The position numbers and the translations under genes are program-made. A model generated the notes under the pieces. That model was not told where the DNA came from. It ran no database searches and saw only the letters and a program-made list of their open reading frames with translations. Shown piece by piece: positions 1 through 7,079 of a stretch of DNA of 12,157 nt. The first letter of the stretch is position 1, and each line of letters opens with the position of its first letter. Source of the stretch: JAXGPF01 sp964463985 (GTDB lineage: Bacteria; Verrucomicrobiota; Kiritimatiellia; JAAZAB01); assembly GCA_964463985.1 (NCBI GenBank), contig CAYXEK010000110.1, positions 1-12,157 of the forward strand, in the 5' to 3' direction.

Positions 1-864
1 TCAATTGATCATCGGATGCAGGCGCTTGACCGGCGCCTTGAAATATGTCTGCCGGTAACGGCGGGGCGTCATGCCGAAGGCTTGCCGGAAGATCTTGTAG
101 AAATACGACAGGCTGGCGAATCCGCAATCCATGGCGATCGCCAGGATGCCCGCTTCCGAATTGGTCAGCAACGCTGCGGCGTACGCCAGGCGCGCCTCCG
201 CGATTACCTGCGTGGGAGTCTTGCCGGTGCGTTGTTTCAAGGTGCGCGCCACGTGTTCCGGCGCCCGGCCGGCCATGGCAAAAAAGGCCCTGGCGCCCGC
301 CTGCAGGTTTTCGGGCTTGTGGATCAATTCGCAGGCCTGGCGCAGCCAGTACGGGCAGGCCCGGTATGGATCGGTGATGGTCTTGCCGGTCGAGCCCAGC
401 AGGTTCAACAGAAAACGGTCAACCTGGATTCTTTCCTGCGGCGCATGCTGCAGTTCCATGCCGGCGGCGTTCAGCCATTCCAGCTCCGCGGCGGTCAGGT
501 GATACAGGCCGGGCAGCTTGTCGGCGCCGCCCCAGAAATCGCCGGGGAGGTTGTAACGGGCGCGGATGTCTTCCAGGACCGGACCGGCAAAGGCGATGTT
601 TAAAATTGTAAAATCCGGCGAGCGGTTGCGCAGTTGATGCCGGTCGCGCTCGGGGCGGATCATGCACAGATCGCCGGCCAGCATGGTCTGTTCGTTGCCG
701 TTGATCAGGTGGCGGACCGCGCCCCGGCAGACCCAGAAAACCTCCGGGAAATCATGGTTGTGCATGATCTGCCCGCGGATGCGCGCCAGCGGACAATACT
801 CGACATGGAATAACGTGCCGCCGGGCAGGCAATCCCGCCAGATTTGTTTAGTATCCTTAATCAT
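1..864 (-). CDS. AraC-family transcriptional regulator with N-terminal cupin
   Basis: A 287-residue DNA-binding regulator. The N-terminal part (about residues 15-90) looks like an AraC-type cupin sensor: HNHDFPEVFWV, a Gly-containing turn, then AGDLCMIRP. The C-terminal part (about 185-280) is the double helix-turn-helix; the second HTH ends in CGFASLSYFYKIFRQAFGMTPRRYR, the family signature. In this family the cupin binds a small ligand, often a sugar, and the HTH pair binds direct repeats in DNA. I chose the ATG at 864. An in-frame TTG at 906 would add 14 residues, but it has no ribosome binding site and would run through the phased TTGCT repeats. The gene is complete, with its stop at position 1. 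It diverges from the creatininase-like gene across 380 bp and is the obvious candidate regulator of that gene, of the giant protein downstream, and of itself. The ligand is unknown. Confidence 0.93.
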   Translation of the reverse strand: MIKDTKQIWRDCLPGGTLFHVEYCPLARIRGQIMHNHDFPEVFWVCRGAVRHLINGNEQTMLAGDLCMIRPERDRHQLRNRSPDFTILNIAFAGPVLEDIRARYNLPGDFWGGADKLPGLYHLTAAELEWLNAAGMELQHAPQERIQVDRFLLNLLGSTGKTITDPYRACPYWLRQACELIHKPENLQAGARAFFAMAGRAPEHVARTLKQRTGKTPTQVIAEARLAYAAALLTNSEAGILAIAMDCGFASLSYFYKIFRQAFGMTPRRYRQTYFKAPVKRLHPMIN

Positions 865-872
865 CAGCCTGG

Positions 873-910
873 AGCAAGAATTAGCAAAAATAGAGCAAGA
901 CACCAAGCAA
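873..910 (-). promoter_or_regulatory. Four helically phased TTGCT repeats, candidate AraC-type operator
   Basis: Read on the minus strand, TTGCT occurs four times; on the plus strand it is AGCAA at 873-877, 883-887, 894-898 and 906-910. The steps are 10, 11 and 12 bp, close to one DNA turn each. The 8-mer GAGCAAGA recurs at 872-879 and 893-900, exactly 21 bp apart. AraC-family proteins typically bind direct repeats spaced by whole helical turns, so this is a good candidate autoregulatory site. It lies 9-46 bp upstream of the regulator's ATG. Binding is inferred. Confidence 0.5.
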
Positions 911-913
911 TAT

Positions 914-954
914 TTGATGTAAATTTTTAAAAGTATATCATTTTAGGATAAAAT
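914..954 (+). promoter_or_regulatory. Possible plus-strand promoter(s) toward the creatininase-like gene
   Basis: Two overlapping candidates lie in the AT-rich divergent block: TTGATG (914-919), 16 bp, TATCAT (936-941); and TTTAAA (926-931), 17 bp, TAAAAT (949-954). Each -10 matches the consensus at 5 of 6 positions and each -35 at 4 of 6. They would give a leader of nearly 300 nt before the ATG at 1245, including the hairpin repeat at 1136-1177. AT-rich DNA yields such matches easily. Confidence 0.25.
932..940 (-). promoter_or_regulatory. Possible extended -10 promoter for the AraC gene
   Basis: On the minus strand this reads TGATATACT, matching an extended -10 box (TGn plus TATACT, 5 of 6 to TATAAT). 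It sits in an AT-rich block about 70 bp upstream of the regulator's ATG and would place the phased TTGCT repeats just downstream of the start of transcription. There is no good -35 hexamer, as is common for extended -10 promoters. Tentative. Confidence 0.3.
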
Positions 955-1129
955 ATTTCCTGCGGCAGAATCTTTCGCAGCCGCAATGTCTGGTGATTTT
1001 TCCGGATTCAACAAACAATGGAAAAAGGATACGGTCATCCCATAGTTCTAACTTTCAACCAGAAAACAGCAGTTTTTGCTGATAAATTCAGCTGTTGCGT
1101 ACCCGGCAAAACGGAGTTAAGTTCCGGTT

Positions 1130-1205
1130 TTATGCGGGGTCGGAATCGGCGTCGATCCCGATAGCGATTCCGACCCCGACGTTGTATTTTTGCTTTATTA
1201 CCTGT
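1130..1205 (+). repeat. Dispersed intergenic repeat, short copy, with a perfect 13-bp hairpin
   Basis: A 76-bp element starting TTATGCG. It contains a perfect 13-bp inverted repeat (1136-1148 with 1165-1177, 16-nt loop), the core CGATCCCGATAGCGAT (1153-1168), and a tail running from GACGTTGTAT (1178-1187) to TTGCTTTATTACCTGT (1205). The same start, core and tail recur in the same orientation at 10622-10908; over the 28-nt tail the two copies differ at one position. Both copies lie a short way upstream of a plus-strand gene. The function is unknown: a dispersed repeat, or a leader or attenuator-type hairpin. It is not a classic terminator, because no T-run directly follows the stem. Confidence 0.7.
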
Positions 1206-1244
1206 GGGATGCTGCTGGAAAAAGGATAAACCTGCCTGCCTCAA

Positions 1245-2486
1245 ATGAAAAATCATAAATACGCGGAAATGTTTCCGGCGGACTTTGACCGGGAATTGAA
1301 AAAGACGCCCATTGCATATTTGTCGTGCGGCGGGTTGGAAGTACACGGCGCGCACAATGCCCTGGGGCTGGACGGTTACCTGGGGTATGACATTGCCCTA
1401 GCGGCGGCGGAAATCAGCGGCGGGGTGGTGCTGCCGCCGTTATTCATGGCGGCGCCGGGCGGATGGCCCCGCACCATGAAGTGGCAAACATTGCGCGGGA
1501 TGGGTAATGCCGCGCTCGGGCGCCCCAGTATCTGGCATGGACGCGACCTGCTGGTCCGGGTAGTGGAGCAGACATTGTGGAACCTGGCGCAAATCGGGTT
1601 CAAGGTGTGCATGCTGGTTCCGGGGCATGCGCCGAATTATAACGTGCTGGCGGATTATTGCCGCAGGATCAAAAATCGCAAGGGGCGCATGGCGGTTGAA
1701 GCGGTTAATGTGCTTTCTTACGAATATTCCCCTCCGCTGTCCGCATCGGATTCCGGCCATGGCGGAGTCTGGGAGTCCTCTGTTTTAAAATACTTCCATC
1801 CGGAGCTGGTAGCGCCGGAACGGCTGCGATCGGAAAACGGCGACATGCGCCGGCTGCATGCGCCGATCGCCCATCCGGCAGAAATCCGCGCTGATGCCGG
1901 CGCCGCCTGGGTCGCTCTCGCCAGCCGCCGGATTGCCGGCAAAGCCCTGGCGATGCTGGCGGCGGGGAAACCGGTGCCCCGCACTTTTCCGGGATATATC
2001 ACCGCGTTCCGCGTCAGTCGGGCGCGGCAATTCAAAGGCGATCTGGCATCGCTTCCGCCTCCATCTGATCAGCAAATCAGGAATTTCAAAGTCATTGCGT
2101 TCCAGGATGCCCGCTGCGTGGCGCCGGCATTCAAGGGCCGCGGGAGCAGGCAGCCGCGGGTGGTTTTTTATGCCTGCCGTCTGGTCTGCCGGGATGCCGC
2201 GCGCTTGCGTCTGGGTTTGTGTTATGACGCGCCCATCAAGGTCTGGGTGGACGGGAACGTCCGATTGCTCGACCCATTGGGAACTTTTCCGGCTTCCGGT
2301 CCGGCGGGAGGCGATAAAAAATCAATCCCGCTCGATCTGCGCCGCGGCCGGCACGATTTGCTGATTGCCCTGGCATCCCATCCGCGGTTTGCCACCTGCA
2401 TTCGCGCGCGGCTGGAACTCAACCCTCCCGCTGCCGCGGCGCGCAGGCGCCGGCTGCCGGATATGGATGCGAATAACTGGGACTGA
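1245..2486 (+). CDS. Creatininase-family amidohydrolase fused to a C-terminal beta-sandwich
   Basis: A 413-residue protein without a signal peptide, so probably cytoplasmic. Residues about 1-240 fit the creatininase family (binuclear metal amidohydrolases that open cyclic or linear amides such as creatinine): GGLEVHGAHNALGLD supplies likely metal ligands E32, H34 and D43; VPGHAPN supplies H128; and GHGGVWESS (H172, E177) matches the family's HAGxxETS motif. The usual NGHGGN is changed to PGHAPN. Residues about 280-395 form a second domain with IKVWVDGNVRLLDP and a late LRRGRHDLLIAL, resembling the galactose-binding-like sandwiches of glycoside hydrolases; this is not part of ordinary creatininases, which are about 240-270 residues long. 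The ribosome binding site is weak (AAAGGATAAA at 1221-1230 is distant); ATG 1269 is an alternative start. The gene lies 80 bp before the giant exported protein on the same strand, suggesting co-transcription. The substrate is unknown. Confidence 0.82.
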   Translation: MKNHKYAEMFPADFDRELKKTPIAYLSCGGLEVHGAHNALGLDGYLGYDIALAAAEISGGVVLPPLFMAAPGGWPRTMKWQTLRGMGNAALGRPSIWHGRDLLVRVVEQTLWNLAQIGFKVCMLVPGHAPNYNVLADYCRRIKNRKGRMAVEAVNVLSYEYSPPLSASDSGHGGVWESSVLKYFHPELVAPERLRSENGDMRRLHAPIAHPAEIRADAGAAWVALASRRIAGKALAMLAAGKPVPRTFPGYITAFRVSRARQFKGDLASLPPPSDQQIRNFKVIAFQDARCVAPAFKGRGSRQPRVVFYACRLVCRDAARLRLGLCYDAPIKVWVDGNVRLLDPLGTFPASGPAGGDKKSIPLDLRRGRHDLLIALASHPRFATCIRARLELNPPAAAARRRRLPDMDANNWD

Positions 2487-2566
2487 GCGGTGCCGGAAGC
2501 CCGGGCTGCCGCTGGAAAATTACCAGCGTCTCCCGCCATACAGGAAACACATGAGGATCACAAGTT

Positions 2567-5500
2567 ATGCGATCAATGATTAATATTGCCGTTGTTTTTG
2601 CCGCCACGGCCTGTGCGGCCGTTGATTCCAATCCGGGATCGCCGCCCATGGATGTGGTTTTCGGCCGGGCTCAGGAAATGATACCGGGCGTTGAGCGCGA
2701 GGAGCATACGCTCCTGGCGGTCGCGCCCGGCGCATGTAAAGGAGCATCCTGCGCGGCGACGAATTCGACGGACGGCCGTCTGGAGTTTCAAATCGCGCAG
2801 ACCAATGCGGTCATCGCGGTGCGCAACATGGAATCGGGCAAAGTGTGGCCCTGGTATGACGGCCTGGAACGCGGAGCCTGGGCGACTTTCCCCATGTGGT
2901 TCAAAATGGACATTACCGCCCCCGCCGATATGACGGTGGAAGTTTGCCTGACGCATCCCGACTCGTCTTCCCGTAAAATCATTTATTCCCCGGCATTTAC
3001 ATTCAGCCTCACACAGGGGGTCAACACGGTCACCGCGCCCCGGCCGGTGAATTTCACCTGTCCGGCCGGCATACATATTAAATGCGCCGTCGGCGCCATG
3101 CCCGTGCAGCCCCTGGCGATCGAAAAAATATCGTTCAGCGCCGATGTGTGGCGCGCCTGTTTCCGCCGGGAATTGGTCGTTCCCACCGATGACCCCGTGT
3201 GGCGGGCAATCGGCTCGGTCGAAGCGCTGGGCGGTCAGTATTACGGCAACAACATCCTTTATATCAATGGACAGGAGGCGGCGCCGGCCGGGCTGGTCCG
3301 CAAATTTTCCTTTCATACCCAGTATAATGTTGAGCGCGTGGACCTGGCGCCCTGGCTGCGGCCCGGAACAAATTTCATTGATTTATGCGTGCGCATGGCG
3401 GGCAATAACGCGTTTGCCTATGGCTGGTTCCAGGGCGCGGTGGTGTTTAATTCGGGCCGGCGGGTATTTCTGGACAGCGGCGCGGGCTGGCAATGGCGGG
3501 CGGAGGACAACGCGGAATGGGCGGAGTTGCCGGTGTGGGATCGCGGCCAGCGGGGAAGCCCCGGCTATCTGCCGCAGGGGACAACCGCCAAGGACAGGCG
3601 TTTTACCACGAAGGTGATCAACGATCGGCCGGCGGCGGACGGCCGGTTGGTTCTTGAGAATCCGGCGGACAACAAGCTGTTTTTCCGTGCGGAAACCAAT
3701 GTAGCGGTTGCCGTCCGGATACCGGCCGGGTATGCCGGAGCCAAGCCGGCGGTGCAATGGGAATTGCTGAATTACATCCGGGCAGAATCGCGGCTGGAAC
3801 CCGCGCATGCGGGCGCGGGGGATGAATTCAGCCGGCAGGCTGATTCGCTGGTCTTCCGCCTGGAATTGCCGGCTCTGCCGCCTGGGATATACCTGTTGCA
3901 GACGGCCCTGGAATGCGGCGGCAAGTTGATTGAACAAAATGATCCGGAGCCGCTGGTATTCCTTGCGCCATTGAAAATGGAAGCCGTGGCGGGCGACAGT
4001 TACGAGCAGGGCATGGATTTGGAGTTGGAGACCACGATTGATTTTACCAACCCCGCGGATCCGCATCCTTGCGTCGAGACGGATGCCGCGCCGGAGTTGC
4101 TGAAAATCGCCATGCGCAAGCGCAATGTGTTGTCATCGGAATTCGTCAGCCCCGTGGAGACGCCCGCTATTGTCGAACGCCATGGCCTGAAATACCGCGA
4201 AACGGCCACCAACAACTGGGCGCAGTTTTCCTGCCTGGTGGAATTCAAGCATCCGGGCGATTTTTACCTGCTGGCGCTGGAATATCCCGACGATGCCGAA
4301 CGCTGGATGGCCATGGCGTGTATTCCCTCAATTTATATTTCCCGGGAACCGACCAATGCCGTCTATGACAATATACCCAATCATCTGTCTTCAAAATGCG
4401 CCCCGGGCGTGTGGACGGGCGGAAAATATCCGGTCAGCCGCCGCCTGTTGGAGTTGAAATGGCTGTATATACCCGATCCCGGCGCTCATGCGCTGAACTT
4501 GATCAATCTCAAGCCCGGTTGCGCCGCCGCGGCGTCCCGGCTGAAAATCTACCATGTCCGGGGCCGGCTGCCGGCGCTGGAAACTCCGGGGATGCCCCTG
4601 TCGCAACAGCGCAGGATCGGGCAGTTGACCGAGGCGGACTATGCCAATCATCCCAATCATTACATGTACCTGATGGATGGCCGGGGGTTCTACAAGAATT
4701 TTACCTGTTCCCGGCAGCGCGCGGATGTCTTCGCACAACATAGACGCGCCTTGGGCGCCAAAGCCATGCCCATACTTGCAATGTGCGCTTTGCTCGACAA
4801 GCACCGGAAATCATGCGAGCGTTTTGCCGAGTACATGCGGTTTGCCGGCCTCAACCTGCATGTCATGGGCTGCCTGCAATATAATAATGAAAACACACCG
4901 TACCTGTCGCCGGATGGCAGCTCGCGGTTGACGCCCTGCCTCCGCGATTTCGCCGCGCGGGTCTTTGACGTCAATGACATCGCGTTCCTGGCCTCGGTGG
5001 AGTTTATGAATACTGCCGGGTTAAAGGCGCGAATACGGCGCGGCGAAACCAACCTGCTCATGGCCGGCAGCACGGTCTGCGATTTCCGGCATCCGGACGT
5101 CGAAAAAGAAATGTTGCGGGTGGCGGATGAATTGGGCGAAAAATTCAAATACCTGCCTGCTTTCATGGGCATTAACTGGACCGCCGACGGGATTGAGATG
5201 GTTCCGGCATACGGCATGCACAATACCCTCTACAGCAAGGGCGATGCCTGCGCCGGTTACAACGACGCCGAAATCGCCGCGTTTGAAAAGGAAACCGGTA
5301 TAACCGTGCCGGTCGGCCCGGATGATCCGGATCGGCGCTTCAAGCGGATGGCTTATCTTAACTCGCCGGACCGCCGCGATGCCTGGCGGCAATGGCGCGC
5401 CGGCGAATTCCAGCGGTTTTTCCGGAAAGTCGCGGAAGTCCTGCAAGCCAAACGCCCGGACCTGGTATGCCATGCCTCCCCGTTTTTTTATTACAACACG

Positions 5501-6880
5501 TTCATTGAATGGCGCAAGGGGCGTGAGCCGTTCGCCGATTTCATCCGCCGTCGGGGCTGGGATGCCGGCTTGTATGCCGATGTGCCGGAGGTCCGCCTGA
5601 CGCCCTGGGCCTGCGCGGCGGCTGAATATGCGCCGGCCTATACCTGGGGGCATATGCGCCGGATCGAAAATTACGCCGCCGCCTGGCAGGCGAACGCGGA
5701 CATGGATTTCTATGCCGCGTTTCAGGCGCTGCCTTATCGCTCGATCATGCTCCGGCATTGGTGGGTGGAAGTGGAACATGCCGCCGGCATGCTGCCGTTC
5801 CGGCCCGGCTGGCCCCGGCCGTTCCAGTCCACCTGCATGACGCAGCAGCGCGCGGATTATGCCCGCGAGCCTTACACGCAGGCCATGATCGGCTGCGATC
5901 CGCAAACCATCATGTTCGGCTTCAACGACGCCACGCTGTATACCGGCGAAGAACAGCCGTTGCGCGAGTTTATCCGCGTTTTCAGGAGTCTGCCATCCGA
6001 GCACTTCGAGCCGGCGCTGGGCGCCGGTTTTTCGAACAATATCGCGCTGCGCGCCCTGCGCCGGGGTGATGCATATTATTTCTATGCCGCCAATCCCGGC
6101 TATTGGCCGATTGAGGGCGCTGTTACCGTTGCCGGCGCCGGCCAGATCGTTGATCTGGCTTCCGGAAAAGTCGTGGCCGCCGCGCCCGGATCAACCGCCG
6201 GCGCGTTCAAGGTTCCGGTGAAATTAAAACCATACGGATTGGCGGCATTCAAGACGGCATCACCCGGCGCGGCAATTGCCGGGTGCGAGAATCTGCCGGT
6301 GGCGGAGCCGGAATTGGCGCACATGCGCGGGATAATTGATGCGGCGGAAAAAATGCTGCAGGATAAAGATTTCAGGAAATTTCCCAATTACGCGATGATC
6401 CGCCAGACAACGGAATCGGCCGTACAGGCGCTGGATGACGGCCGATATGCGCTGGCATGGTCATTGCTGATCCATGACGAATTCTGGGATACCGTGTTCC
6501 GGAAAGGGCCGCGCGCCGCNNNNNNNNNNNNNNNNNNNNNNNNNNNNNNNNNNNNNNNNNNNNNNNNNNNNNNNNNNNNNNNNNNNNNNNNNNNNNNNNN
6601 NNNNNNNNNNNNNNNNNNNGATCAGAAATGCACGCCCGGCAACAAGGATTATATTTTCGAAGCTAAATGGGAGGCCGCCGCCGCGCGGCATGAACATGGC
6701 TGGAGCGTGGAAATGAAGGCGCCGGCGGATGCGCTGGAGTCTGCTATCACGCCCGGCGCGGCGTGGAAAGTCAATTTCCACCGCGCTTATGCCGACAACC
6801 GTCGGCCGGCCGCGTCCTGGAGCTGGAATGCCGACTGGCACGATCTTGACCGGCAGGGAACCATGACCTTTGCGGAATGA
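2567..6880 (+). CDS. Giant exported multidomain glycoside-hydrolase-like protein with CBM9-like tail (interrupted by assembly gap)
   Basis: About 1437 residues as written, including a 100-N gap (codons about 1318-1351). The N terminus (INIAVVFAATACA) is a signal peptide; ATAC could also be a weak lipobox. In order: a beta-rich domain (about 75-195); a jelly roll like GH2 sugar-binding domains (about 220-325, with YGNNILYINGQ, VDLAPWLRPGTNFIDL and FLDSGAGWQWRAED); another beta-rich stretch (about 340-660); a TIM-barrel-like core (about 690-1130) with acidic strand ends such as LASVEF (E812) and GLYADVPE (D1005, E1008); a C-terminal beta domain ending KLKPYGLAAFKT (about 1165-1230); helices (about 1255-1317); then, after the gap, GWSVEMKAPADAL and WKVNFHRAYADN, the second half of a CBM9/DOMON-like domain. 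Likely role: exported glycan hydrolase or binder; no GH family or catalytic pair can be assigned. The start at 2567 has GAGG at 2553-2556. Continuity across the gap is inferred from frame and domain order. Confidence 0.8.
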   Translation: MRSMINIAVVFAATACAAVDSNPGSPPMDVVFGRAQEMIPGVEREEHTLLAVAPGACKGASCAATNSTDGRLEFQIAQTNAVIAVRNMESGKVWPWYDGLERGAWATFPMWFKMDITAPADMTVEVCLTHPDSSSRKIIYSPAFTFSLTQGVNTVTAPRPVNFTCPAGIHIKCAVGAMPVQPLAIEKISFSADVWRACFRRELVVPTDDPVWRAIGSVEALGGQYYGNNILYINGQEAAPAGLVRKFSFHTQYNVERVDLAPWLRPGTNFIDLCVRMAGNNAFAYGWFQGAVVFNSGRRVFLDSGAGWQWRAEDNAEWAELPVWDRGQRGSPGYLPQGTTAKDRRFTTKVINDRPAADGRLVLENPADNKLFFRAETNVAVAVRIPAGYAGAKPAVQWELLNYIRAESRLEPAHAGAGDEFSRQADSLVFRLELPALPPGIYLLQTALECGGKLIEQNDPEPLVFLAPLKMEAVAGDSYEQGMDLELETTIDFTNPADPHPCVETDAAPELLKIAMRKRNVLSSEFVSPVETPAIVERHGLKYRETATNNWAQFSCLVEFKHPGDFYLLALEYPDDAERWMAMACIPSIYISREPTNAVYDNIPNHLSSKCAPGVWTGGKYPVSRRLLELKWLYIPDPGAHALNLINLKPGCAAAASRLKIYHVRGRLPALETPGMPLSQQRRIGQLTEADYANHPNHYMYLMDGRGFYKNFTCSRQRADVFAQHRRALGAKAMPILAMCALLDKHRKSCERFAEYMRFAGLNLHVMGCLQYNNENTPYLSPDGSSRLTPCLRDFAARVFDVNDIAFLASVEFMNTAGLKARIRRGETNLLMAGSTVCDFRHPDVEKEMLRVADELGEKFKYLPAFMGINWTADGIEMVPAYGMHNTLYSKGDACAGYNDAEIAAFEKETGITVPVGPDDPDRRFKRMAYLNSPDRRDAWRQWRAGEFQRFFRKVAEVLQAKRPDLVCHASPFFYYNTFIEWRKGREPFADFIRRRGWDAGLYADVPEVRLTPWACAAAEYAPAYTWGHMRRIENYAAAWQANADMDFYAAFQALPYRSIMLRHWWVEVEHAAGMLPFRPGWPRPFQSTCMTQQRADYAREPYTQAMIGCDPQTIMFGFNDATLYTGEEQPLREFIRVFRSLPSEHFEPALGAGFSNNIALRALRRGDAYYFYAANPGYWPIEGAVTVAGAGQIVDLASGKVVAAAPGSTAGAFKVPVKLKPYGLAAFKTASPGAAIAGCENLPVAEPELAHMRGIIDAAEKMLQDKDFRKFPNYAMIRQTTESAVQALDDGRYALAWSLLIHDEFWDTVFRKGPRAXXXXXXXXXXXXXXXXXXXXXXXXXXXXXXXXXXDQKCTPGNKDYIFEAKWEAAAARHEHGWSVEMKAPADALESAITPGAAWKVNFHRAYADNRRPAASWSWNADWHDLDRQGTMTFAE
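6520..6619. other. Assembly gap of exactly 100 N
   Basis: One hundred consecutive unknown bases, the conventional placeholder for a gap of unknown length. It falls inside the giant exported gene. The flanking sequence keeps the same reading frame, but that could be chance (1 in 3). The true length of the missing DNA, and hence of the protein, cannot be read here. Confidence 0.97.
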
Positions 6881-7079
6881 AGCTGGATTTTTACGCCGCG
6901 GAATGATAATTTAACAAACAGTGCGAGTGCGAGCCTATTTCACAGCCAACGTTTTTGGAAGGTTTTAAGGCGTCAGGGTGTTAAGGTTTTACGACAGAAC
7001 CCCGAACAATGAACGCTTTTGGAAGCAACTCATAATTCAATGCTAGCCGGCGACTGCAAGCCTGGTGTAAGGAGGAATG
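6881..7079. other. Intergenic region with a spaced 14-nt direct repeat
   Basis: This 199-bp spacer separates the giant gene from the beta-helix gene. AACGTTTTTGGAAG (6948-6961) recurs as AACGCTTTTGGAAG (7012-7025), 13 of 14 identical and 64 bp apart, and TTAAGG also occurs twice between them. This might be an operator or just a decayed repeat. I found no convincing promoter or terminator. Confidence 0.4.
7069..7075 (+). promoter_or_regulatory. Strong Shine-Dalgarno site that decides the start at 7080
   Basis: AAGGAGG lies here, followed by two in-frame ATG codons at 7077 and 7080. The first is only 1 nt from the Shine-Dalgarno sequence, too close for initiation; the second has a 4-nt spacer. 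Hence 7080 is preferred. Confidence 0.7.

Noticed and set aside
16..603. 195-codon plus-strand frame opposite the AraC gene
   Set aside because: Composition-driven shadow of the regulator; no domain or ribosome binding site.
865..906. N-terminal extension of the AraC regulator to TTG 906
   Set aside because: No ribosome binding site, weak start codon, and the added codons run through the phased TTGCT repeats, whose spacing does not fit a coding repeat.
1136..1190. Rho-independent terminator at the 13-bp hairpin
   Set aside because: The T-rich stretch begins about ten bases after the stem, and the tail is conserved with the other repeat copy, so it looks like part of the repeat.
2551..2583. 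Ten-codon leader peptide starting at ATG 2551
   Set aside because: Overlaps the start of the giant gene, lacks a good ribosome binding site, and shows no attenuator-like codon run.
5021..6004. 327-codon minus-strand open frame inside the giant gene
   Set aside because: It is antisense to a well-supported protein, has no recognisable domain, and long antisense frames are expected in GC-rich DNA. Similar minus-strand frames at 2573-3316 and 3383-4066 are dismissed for the same reason.
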